DNA of 64,000 bases from Hetaerina americana. Lineage: Eukaryota > Arthropoda > Insecta > Odonata > Calopterygidae. This document shows positions 15,201 to 27,200 of this stretch, in pieces. Location: positions 39,580,237-39,644,236 of the forward strand of contig JAKTNV010000010.1 of NCBI GenBank assembly GCA_022747635.1, written 5' to 3'. The translations under genes and the position numbers were made by a program. The notes under the pieces were generated by a model. The model saw only the letters and a program-made list of their open reading frames with translations. It was not told the DNA's origin and ran no database searches. The stretch's first letter is position 1, and every line of letters starts with the position of its first letter.

Positions 15201-18200
15201 TATGTATACATAATTCCTAATTCAGCTATCACAACTTAGCCCAGGGAGCAGGGCCTATCATTTTGGTTAATGCCTATAATGCATAAATGCTAAAAATTTA
15301 ACTGTTTTGGGGATGATTCAAATTTAGAAGAAAGTTTAGAATTTGCATTACTACAATACCATTAGCTGCTGCACACTAGTCTGTCAGCAAAAGACCTCCT
15401 ATCAGAATGGATAGGTTAGTTGTTATATAGTATCCATCTCAGTGTCTCAATGATCAAAATAAATCTCCCTTTTATTCATCATACACAGGTACATTGTGTC
15501 CTCTGAGTCTGGGAATGTTCTTGTGTGGAACAGACTTTTGGAACAAGTCCTATTTCGAGAGGAACAGCCAGGTGTTGTGCAGCTAACTCTAATTGAAGGG
15601 GGATCAAAATTCTTGACAGTTTCTCGTCCTCCTAATGTGATTAATGTGGCTTCCCATGAGGAAAATGCAGCTCCTTTAGCACCAGGTCAAGACTCTCAAC
15701 AAGTTCCTGAAGAGCAAACAAGGTTTGTTTTAGTTATCTAATAGGACTGGTATGCAATCATATTTGAGTTACAGTGTATCTCATTTAAGATCCTAAAACT
15801 AACCTGTGATTGATCTCAGTGAGATTAAGTGATGTGAGGGCCAACTACAAAATGTTGGTATACAATAGAAATAGAAAACAACCACAGGGAGTTGACTAGC
15901 AGGTACAGTAGCTAGGGCATCCACTGCAGCAGCTATCAATCAGGAGCTGCTTTTAATAATCTGGCCAATGTCCAATTCCTGTAGGTAGGGGATCTCTTTA
16001 CATAAAGCACTTCAGTTCCCATTTCAGTGTATTGTTTTATAAGATATATGATGAATGACTAAATTTTGTGTGAGGTAACTTTCTTTGAGAGTATGCCAAT
16101 GTTAATGATGTCGGATTTTTCTCAATCCTCCTTGCTTTTGGTAAACAAAACTTCATGACTTCATAATTGCTTTCACTCCATAATTGCCCCTCAAATCCAT
16201 AACTTCCCCAAGTAATCTGAGCAATTTGAAATGAATCAAATCACTTGAATAGTCGCTGCACTCGTTACTAGATTCACTTTTCTCTATAAATACTTCTGTA
16301 GATATTTTAATACTATTAGGAACAAACCATTATGAAATCCGATCACTCTTTCACTTTGAAACAATATTCAAACATTTAAAATTTTGGTGTGGTAACACAG
16401 AAGACCTGCATTTAATTTAAACAATTAAATATATTGGCATATAAAATAGATACAATGGATAGTAGATGGCAGCATTATCATTTTGCATGAAATGACAGTT
16501 GGGTAAATGAAGAATTATCAATGTGCTAAATAAATTACAAGGACAAACAATTAATCAGTAGTGCCATTACCAGTGGATTTCAGTGTGCTGGAAACAAAAG
16601 TTGGTAATCCATGCTCAGGCCCTTAGTAAAGTAAAAAGAATTCATAATGGTACGAAGTCAAATTTTTCATTATGAGAATGAATGCCATGGGTAATCTAAT
16701 TTGAGAACTTGATGTAGAGAAAATACATTGGCAGAAAAGTATTTCTCCTTCACAGTTAACTCCTATATTGTATATTGTGCAGGATAGACATTCATTTCAT
16801 ATCTCCAATTCCTAATTTTTACTAGTTTTTCATTCATAATATATTGGCATATAACCACACTTGGAAAAATAAGATGTTTAATCAGTAACTTGCATTTGCC
16901 CCAGTATTTTGAAAATCTATTTGTTAAAATAAATTCATCATTTTAAAGTACAAAAGAAAATTCAACAGAAAACTCCATCTTCGTTTTATAATTATCGTTA
17001 TTATATGGTATCAACAATGTCAATGATTGAAATGATTAAAAAAGTAGAAATATATTCAATAGTTCCCGGCTCAACCTTGTGGAAATTCATTTTAATAAAA
17101 TTAAGAATACAAAGTAACTTTCCACTGTCCGTAAAGTACGCTAATAAAGGACAGTGGAAAGTTACTTTGTATTCTTAATTTTATTAAGTAGAAATATCTT
17201 AGGTAGGTTAGTGAAATGGCAGAATGATTGAAGAAAATAAGAGGGTAATGATCCCTATGAAACCAGTTTACTGGCCTTGCTTGGCCAAATATTCTTAGGG
17301 AAATTAAGGTCAAATGCTACACAGTTATGAATTCAAAGTATCACACAAAACATAATTTGTTCTGTAAATAAGCTTTAAAGAATACTTTAGATTTAAATAA
17401 ATAATAATAATGCTTTATTTACCATAGGCAGGCTCAGCATGGTTTCAATATAAATACTCAAGTTTTGAAAAATAGTAGACCTATCTAATATTACTTTTTT
17501 AAAGTTGATAAAGAGTGCAACAAAACTATTATCCTCCCGATTGAAAATTTAGATCACCCCATGAAATGCTTTGGCCTAGGAGATACACACCATGTAGGAG
17601 TTACATGATACCAAATATGTGAAACGCATGAAGGCATCACACAAATTCATGCACTCTCCCAAAAAGAAGATGACTTCTGGAAGGGGGGAAGAAAAATTAT
17701 TAAATGTATTATCAGAGTGTATTTAGTCAATAAAAAGGTTCTTTATAGCCAAAAAGAGAACAATGAATACATAAGCCAATGCATCCACCATGTGCTCACA
17801 ATGGTTTGCATTAAGCATGCACTGCTCTCAGGATTAAGAAAGAATGTCATTCCTATCTGGAATGCATGATTCTTCTCTCATATCCCCGACTGTTTTCATA
17901 TAATTCATACCTTTTTTCAGGTTTTGGGACACATATGATTTCAGACTCTCCTCATTTTCTCTACTAAATGGCTACCCTAGTTGTATGAAATGAGAAATGC
18001 TGACAACTAGGTAATAAATGTATCTATTTTAATTGATTTCAGTTCAAGATGCGTGATGGTGGTTCGGAGCCTTCCAACTGGAGTCCAGTCATTTAGCTAT
18101 GAGTTTACGCTACGCTCCACACTGCCCTACAGAGATGCTATTATTACATCTGATGGACAGCACTTGGTTATTATTTCAAATAGTGGTAGTGGGTCTGACA

Positions 18201-21200
18201 ATGACAAGCAGCAGAAAAAGTATGTATTCTCATTCCGATGTCTTTCGGAACTCCTTAAATATGAAAGGTGTGGAGGTTGATTTCATAATTATGCACTAAA
18301 ATAAGGAGATCTTTTGACTGAGACACTTATTATGCCTTCTTATTGATTGGTTAAATCAACTTCAAACATTTTAATAAATTAATCTATCTGATTACACAAA
18401 ATATCCCTAGTTCCTCTCATTAGTCAGAAGCTTGGGACTTAGTAGGTTTGCTCACTATCACTAAATAGCACTTTAAGAAACTCTTGCACCATAACATCCC
18501 AATTAGTTCATTTTAAGGATGACATCTGAAGCAATAGAGTAGACATTAGATTACTTATGGGTTGATAAAGAAGAAAAAGTGGGTCAAGTACTGAATAAGT
18601 GGAATATGGCATATAACAAGTATATCTTAATAGGAGGTAATTATGAAGCCAATACAGTATCATGGTGAAAACCAAAGAGTTTGATTGCCTATAATGGGTT
18701 GCTATTTCTCATATAATCATGGCTACTATGTAAACCATATGTATTTGTGCAACTTTTTACCCAGATGTTTACACTGAAAAAAGGGTATGAGTCATACACC
18801 CTATCCTTTCCGTCTATGCCCTTCTTGGCAGTCCACAAGGTGGATGAGCCCTCTTGCCTCCCAGGCGGTTACGCACAACCTGAGATTGGAGAGGGAAGTG
18901 AATTGTTTGCTTGCTTGCTATTTAAGACCATCAGGTACAAGCTAGTACTCTCTAAAACATGGACAAAAAATCTTTGGTACATAAATAAACATAGTGAATT
19001 GATATCCAAAGTGAACATTAAAGTTAGCAAAGCATATTAAGCTGTTGCATTGATGGAAAAGGTTTGCCATTTTGGTCATGAGTTGATGATGTTCATGACT
19101 GACAAGGAGTAGACTTATTTGTAGAGGGTATTCTGAATGAGATGGGTAAGATATGTGTCAGGAAATATGAGATAAAGCCCCCTAGATTGTTTTCATTTGT
19201 AATTTCATTGCTGTATTAAAGTTTGTATTCGAAGAAGAGTTGCTGTAGTATATTATGAAACCAGTTAATGGTGAAACTGAGAGCATGGCAAATGAGTCTG
19301 GAGAAAAGTCAGAGAATTGTTCAATGAATTTGTATGTATTGATATATAAATTATTAGGAAGTTGGAATGGCCAGGTTGGTATCAGAAGGAGTCTTGGTAA
19401 AGCCGCTAGGGCCATTTGGTAACTGCCAAGTTAATGACAACATTAGTGTAAATGGAAAAGAATCATTTAAAATACACGATGAAGGACAATTATTGATTTT
19501 GCTCTATATTTATTATGAGAAATAAGGTGCTTGAGGGAAAGATAGTACAACATTAAGAGATACTGAATGTGGAATGAACCACTATTTAGTAGTCTTGAAA
19601 GAGGTTCTAGGGTATTGTGGATAGTTAGAATATTAGTCTAAAAACATTAGCAAAAATTGGGAGACTGCAAAACAAAACTAAAAGAATTCAGGCTTGAGGA
19701 TATTCTATGCTCAAATTAGGTGAAATGGGGTGAACATATTGTAAGGAAAGATGAGTCGAATTCAGCCAGTACAACCAGGAAATAAGTATTCTGATACCCA
19801 AGGTCAGGACATGGAGACAATAGTAATAGGTGCAAGATAGAGAATTCTATCACTGGTAATTGGTGGGGGGGAGTTTGGACGATGATTAGCGAAGGGCAGA
19901 GGGATGGAGCCACTCATATTAATAAATAGGTGGCAGAGAGATTACAGCGTTCCTGGTGATAAGGGCTGCAATAGATTTGAAAGTTTGGACCAAATCATCC
20001 TGAATGATGATTCACAAGTTCCCAAAGATGACCAATGATACTATTTTTCACTCACTATTAATGTTTTTTCATCATTAGTTTTTCTAAGAGCAACCTAACA
20101 AGTACTAAGAGAGATAGTGGGCATAACAGTATCCTCAATTACCATTCAATGGATGGGTTGTTTGAAATTATAGCTACTCTATCCAAGGAACTGCGAGAGA
20201 TGCCGTGGCAGTAACTTTTAATGGAGTTATCCGCTAAATGTGCATTTCAATGCAATAATTTCAAAGTGTAAAAATCATTTGCCTTGTCCAGAATTCAAAC
20301 TGAATTTCATTCTTGATTTGATTGAAACTCAATTTCTTCTTTTAAGCTATTCTTGCTTCACTATGGGTACTTGAATTATCCAAAACCATGAATTAATCAA
20401 TTTGTAGTTACCCCATAGCACATGAGAAATATTTACATACATCAGTGATTGCTTGACTGAGATGAGATTGAAAGGTAATTTTGCGCTGCACATTTTGTCT
20501 GGCATTATAATAGGGGAAGCCGAAGTAGGAGTGGATCAAGTGATACTTTAACCAAAAGGAGAGATTCAACATCATCAACATCCACCACATCTTCAACTTC
20601 CAGCCGGAGGTCATCATCAGCTAAGTCTGATTCCACTACTACAGCTGCAACAGCTTCCCCAATAACATCTCTCATAGTCCTCAATGCCCAAACAGGGTCT
20701 CTTCTGCACAGGTAAAACATGTTGACCCACATTCCATTGCTTGACTGACTTTAAAGCAAACTCAGTTTTGTACCCCTTTCTGCTCTTCTCTCCTGAATGA
20801 GCTCACTGCTTGTCCTCCAGTTGCTGTAGGTTAACATTGACATTTAAATTTGTTAAAATTTTACTCCATATTAATAATTCTGAGATTTAAATTTAATGGC
20901 ATTTTACACCAATAACAGATAAGGTCAAATTTTTCCGTCTTCCCTTAACCACTATTTTTGCTCCTTTGCTAACAAACATAAGATAGATGCAATAATATCT
21001 TCGACAGACTAAAGAGATTATATAAATATAAACTCCTCCAATCTCTTTCATGAGGTAGCGTTGAAATAATGATTCATTTATAGCCTAAATTTGGGTACTT
21101 CACAATTAATAATGATGTTAGTTTGATAGAGACATTTATATATTATTCAAAACCCTTATTCTTTCAGAATTCTTAATGAGATATGGTTCCTCACCTTGTT

Positions 21201-24200
21201 GTGAGTAAATATTGTGTCACACCTTTTGCTGTGGATTATAACCCTAGGCTCATTTTTTCATGCTGCATTGGTAGAGTTACTCTGAGGCTTGGAGCTGGAA
21301 AGGATCCCATTTGTCTAGTGCCAATGCCTATTAAGCCTCAGCAAGTGGCTGTTGTGACTTCTGGAGGGGGTGACAGTGGAGGTACTGTCACACATTTCTC
21401 ATTAAATTAGCAACACGATTTCTATGTTCATTAAAAAGGTTGCTATACTTCATTGCAACAATTTCAGAGTTTAAAAATCATTTGCTTCGACCGGGATTCA
21501 AACCCAGTTCCCTCAATGTCCAGCCGAGTGCTTTAGCCAGTTAATCTATCGAAGCATCCTCTTAAACTCTGGAATTTTGGGGGCTTTAAAGGAACAAGAT
21601 GTTGTGACGAAATACGGTAAATACAATGTCACAGGCATTTGTAGTCATGCGCGATACGCCACAGTCCTCGAGGTTAAAGCCAACTTTTAAACACTTGTGC
21701 TGTTTACACCTTGACAAATTTCAAAGAAACTGCAAGAGATGCCGCAACAGTAACTTTTGACAGAGTCATCCGCTAATCATCAAGGCGAATGATTTTTTAA
21801 ACTCTGAAATTGTTGCATTGAAATGCACATTAGCGAATGACTCTGTTACAAGTTGCTGTTGCGGCATCTCCCACAGTTTCTTAGAAAGTTGCTATACTTG
21901 ATTGCTATGACAGTTTTTACATTTTTAATCAAAAGAATTAACTTACTACCTTGATCAAAAAGTTCCCGGAATAACCACCGTGTGGCGCTCCCATCGTTCC
22001 GATTTGAGTTCTGTTTTTTTTGTTAAATTGGTACATCTGTTGTTGATATTCCCTTTAAATCTTAGTGTCATAACTTGACATTTGCAAAAGTTACGTAGCC
22101 AAGAGTACATCTATCTCTGTGTGTGTTGGCGATTTTTTACAATTTCAGAAATGGATTTAAATTTGCAACAACGAACTTGTATTAAATTTTGCGTAAAAAA
22201 CGGATTTAGTGGCGCACGGACGTTGGAAATGTTGGAAAAGTGTTTCGGCAACGATTCTCTAAAAAAAACGGTCGTTTACCAGTGGCACGAGCGGTTCAGA
22301 AGTGGTCGTGAGTCAATCGAAGATGATGAACGCAGTGGCAGACCATCGACATCGAAAGTCGGTGAAAAAATTGATAAAGTAAAAGAAATGTTGGTCAATA
22401 ACCGCAAATTAACCATCAGAGAAATAGCGGAGGACATGAACATTGCCTATGGATCCGCCCAAGACATTGTGGTTAATGATTTGGGTTTCCGTCGTGTAGC
22501 AGCAAAGTTGGTGCCGAAAGACCTCAATTTCATGCAAAAAAGAGACCGTGTTGACGTCGCAAAAGACATGATTTGCGAGGCTGAATCCGATCCCACATTC
22601 ATCAAAAGGATCATTACTGGAGACGAGACGTGGGTTTATGAGTACGACACGCAATCCAGACATCAGGCAAGTGAATGGCGTTCACCAAATGAGCCGAGAC
22701 CAAAAAAACCACGTCGTTTTCAGTCAAAAAAGAAGGCAATGCTGACGGTTTTCATGGATTACAACGGTGTAGTGCATCATGAATTTTTGCCAGAAGGCCA
22801 GACAGTAAACAAAGAGTATTATTTGGGCGTTATGAGACGTTTGCGTGAAGCAATTCGCCGAAAGAGACCAGAAATGTGGGCAGAAAACTCGTGGATTTTG
22901 CACCATGATAACGCACCGTCGCACAGTGCTATCATTATTCGTAATTTTTTGACGAACAATGCAACAAATACCATCCAACAGCCACCGAATTCACCTGATT
23001 TGGCTCCCTGTGACTTCTTTCTGTTCAATCGAGTTAAAAAACCATTACGGGGAACGCGTTTTAGCAGCCGAGAGGAAGTAATGGAAAAATCGCAGGAAGC
23101 ACTGATGGACATACCGAAAACCGAATATAAAAAATGTTTCGAGGATTGGATCAAGCGCTGGCATAAGTGTGTTGCAGTCGATGGGGATTACTTTGAAGGG
23201 GACAATATAGATTTAGATGAATAAACTTGTATTTTTAATTTTCTGAATAAATTCCGGGAAATTTTTGATCAAGGTAGTATTAAAGCGATATTTACATCCC
23301 TGGTTAACTATTTGTTACATCAATCAGTGAAAATAAAGCCAAAATACAAAATGCTTAAGAATATCAGAGGAATAAAGTTTAGAATAACAGGAGATTTCTC
23401 CAAAAAAGAATTCTCTGATTCCCTCAGATTGCTTGCTGCAGCAATAAATTGCTTATTATCTCAGGGAATGATAATTGCTTGATAATGCATTTAAATGTAG
23501 GTGGCACAGGAAATATCTATAATACAATTGCAATGCAGGGTGAATAGCCTCATTCAGAAGTTCTTTTATTATCCCTTTACAAATGAAGTCAATTCAATGA
23601 ATGATTATGTATTTTTCACTGCTTTGGTATTTAGATATTGTGCAATCCTCTTCATTCTACCTTTGCAAAAGATTATCATTTTGAAATTTACAAGGCAAGA
23701 AATATTTGAAAGTCAAGAATGAAAATGACAGCAACATTAAAAAACTTTCATGCTTTCTATTTTCAACATTTATTGCTTCTTTATAACTATTTCTCAAGAG
23801 CACATTTGAAAGCTAAAAAAATAGAATAAAACAGCTACCTCTTCAGGAATAGGGAAACATTTTGGGAAGGAAAATTGAAATTTTGGTTATCTTTGATAAA
23901 TGACTGATTATGCAAGAGTCCAAATTTGTCTTGGAGTAATTTAATTCAATTTTACAGAGAATTTACATTGGTTTATAGATGCAAAAGTTGCTTTCAGGTT
24001 TTTATGAAATGTGTAGTATTTGAGGATCGGCATTTCTCTCACATTGCAGTAAGCGACCTTCAGGGACAATGCTTACAGGCTTTCCTGCAATGCAGGAGAA
24101 ATATGGAGCCACATTATACTCCACATTCAAACTATGAATTTTAAAAGAGGAGACATTTATCTGCACATAATTGCATATTCCTTTCAGCTGGAGGAGCAGC

Positions 24201-27200
24201 TGGCGGTGGAGCTGCACTTGTTGACATACGCACACGACGAGTTGTACGCTGGATTTCACGTTGGGGTGGACATATGACTAAGGATGGGAAATTTGGTCTG
24301 TGTGCTCCTCCTCGGGGAGGGCTAGAATTGCTAGAGCTCAAGAAAGGAGGTGGAACAGTACGTCTATATATTCTCTTTCTTAACTAACTAGTGGATGTAA
24401 TTCCTAATGCAGGTTTAAATACAATGACCTTGCTATGAACTGAGAAAAGATAACAACACTCTTGTATTTCTGGTTTAAGTGGTATAATTTCTCTGGTGTT
24501 TTCAATCTATCTTTAAGTCCTCAAGTCTCTTGCTAGGGCTATGGAGCATAACAATATTCGTCATGATTCATATAGAACACAACCAAGCTGTAATTTGTTT
24601 TGGGATGTCACTTATGTACTTTATCTGGTTATACTGAGAGATCTGGATATACAACTGTTGATGAGGCATTAATCTAACGTGTGCATTCCACCACCATATA
24701 AAATACTGTATGTTAGATTAAAGGAGAGTATTGAGTGATAAATGTTTTATATTCACTATATTCTCTGAAAATTCCCATATCATAAAATCCATACCAGCAT
24801 AGATCTCATGCTTTTTCCCCTCACCAATGGTGGGTTTCACAATTAAACTAAGAGTTGCTGAGTTACACCCCAGAGAATTTTCTCCACTAAACCATCAACA
24901 TTTCTCTCTTTAGTGTCTAATTTATAAAATGTCTTTTTAAGACCAAAAGAAGATAAATAAATTTCTATATGAATAGTTAATGGAAAGTGATAGCGTCAGA
25001 AAAAAGGAAAAATAGTGATAGAGGACTGTCTAGATGTCATTAAAAGAAATTATTTAATCTCTTAATCCTTTTGCTGCAGCTCAGTCTCCAGAAACTTACT
25101 CTTTGCATGCAGCAAAAAGGGAGGGTATCGTGTCTCTGTAAACTTTATTTTTGAATTAATTTAAATATGACAATAATTAGTCACTGTTTATTTAAAGGAA
25201 AATTTGCAATTTATTTTGACAAATATAATCTTAATAAAATGTCCAAGTATGACAGCACACCACAGAGAGGGGAAAAGGCACGTTCACTGCAGCCAACCAT
25301 GCAAACATACTAGGTGCTGCGTGTAATGCAGCAAAAGGGTTAAAGATGCTATGCAAAGTTTAATTTTTGCATGTAGATTTTGATATTTTGTTATTTTTAA
25401 TAGGTTAGGACTTTTATTCCAAGAGTGGCTGAAGGTGTATTTACTGTAGCAACTGCTTTCAACCGGACTGATGAGTATGTTTTGTATTACCACAGTGGTC
25501 ACAAAACACTACGTGTTTTCAGGTATGATTACTTATTTTTGCAACATAAAACTTTTTTGATGTTAAAAAGGCTTCAAATGGATGTTTGCGAAACTTACCT
25601 CCCTTCCTATTTTGATTGAATATTAAGAGCATATTAATATATATTCCCACTTATTAGATATATGCATGAAGTGCATTTACTAATTTTAGCCTAATACCCC
25701 AGTGTTCATGAGGGAGAGCACATGGAATCCAAGGTGTCATTATTGATTAGATTAAATCCCTTGTTCCAATAATTATTCCAGAACTCTTGATGGGATGATG
25801 ATAGCAAATTACAGAGTTCAAGCAGAAGTCACTGCTTTGGAAAGTACAGAGGATGGTATGGCTGTAGTCATAGGAACAGTGGATGGCTGCTTGTCTGTGC
25901 TGGCTATTGCAGACCCAATCAAACCACATGTGGCTCAGTTCCTAGCAACACTACCATCTCGGGATGAGGAAGTAAGACTTAGTTTATATTCCATACAAAT
26001 AATAGTTGCCTTATATCATGCTAATCAATATGGGTAATCATTCCTTTGCCAACTAACATAACTTTTTTGTATCCCCATAAATTGCTTTCTATCTAATGAA
26101 GTAATTAAGAATCTTTCTTCAACCTTCATTTTGATGTAACTTTGATTCCTCTCAATATATTAATATACTATCTACATGTACAAAGTACAAATGAAAGGTT
26201 TTTAAAATGAAAGAAAAAGCAAAGAAGCTATGTATATGCTGTGCATGTGAATGTTTTATATAAGAACCTAATAACTATTGTTCTCCAAAATTGCAATTAC
26301 ATATTTATGCACTATTTTTATCATAATATCATTCAAATTAACTGAATGTAGGTTGTTAAAGCTTTGGGAATCCTAAAAATGAATTAAATATAAGTACATA
26401 GCTTAAAATTTGGCTTGATTTTTATCTGGCTGAAGGACTTTTCTCGGCTTTTTTGAGTACATTGTAGTTATATTTTTGAGGGACTTGGGACAAAATTGTA
26501 AAATGAAACTTTATAGAACACTGAGGTAGATCATCATTTTACAAATTGATTAGCACATTAATAACCAATTTATAAACAACTAATTTTAACACGGTATAAA
26601 CAAAAACTTAAACATGAATGAAACTTGAGAAAAATATTATTCACCTCATAATCTCTCTGGATCAGTGAGCGTTCACATGAATTCTAGGTGCAGACATTAA
26701 ATTCTTACTGTTTGAGGTTTTTCATTGATTAATAAGGAGAAAAATCTTGTCTGGACCATAAAATATGTAAATTTATCGTTTCACTATGAGCACTCCTTTC
26801 CTGTAATTGTTCAAATTCCTTTCTTCTGCCTCCCAAAGGAAATCTATGCCACCAATTCATCCATTTTTTCTTACTGCTGTATTCCTCATGCATGAATCCT
26901 GGAATTAACAAATTTTGGAGAACACAAACAAATTAAATATGAAAACTTATATATGTACATTGTATGAATAGAGAATGGCCCCAAAATTTTTGCCCACAGA
27001 TTTCACTTCATATTTCCCTATGAAATGGTTAGCTATGTGTACCTTAATAATCCTCAAATTTTTTTGAAATCTGCAAAGTTAAAAAGGCAACTTTTATCCC
27101 AATTAGTGGCATGAAATGATATTCATTTGATGCAAAAATCAAACTTGGAGAGTTTTCCTGAAAAAAAGAGACATTACCCAAACAGTTAATAAAGCACTGG

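Noticed and set aside
18765..18784. Possible NWD exon after a good acceptor (ACTTTTTACCCAG) encoding MFTLKK
   Set aside because: Joining it to exon 12 (phase 2) gives an immediate TGA, and exon 12 joins exon 13 in phase without it.
20505..20732. Minus-strand ORF rich in Asp/Val over NWD exon 13
   Set aside because: It is the complement of the Ser/Thr-rich coding exon.
21486..21560. tRNA gene on the minus strand
   Set aside because: A and B boxes are present, but the stems do not pair as a cloverleaf and the sequence continues into a repeat shared with other copies, so it is a SINE head.
22409..23154. Several antisense ORFs of 84-111 codons inside the mariners (both copies)
   Set aside because: They mirror the transposase codons exactly and have no family resemblance.
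24671..24721. Short inverted repeat TTAATCTAAC / GTTAGATTAA
   Set aside because: 10-base arms in AT-rich DNA are not unusual and no duplication flanks it.
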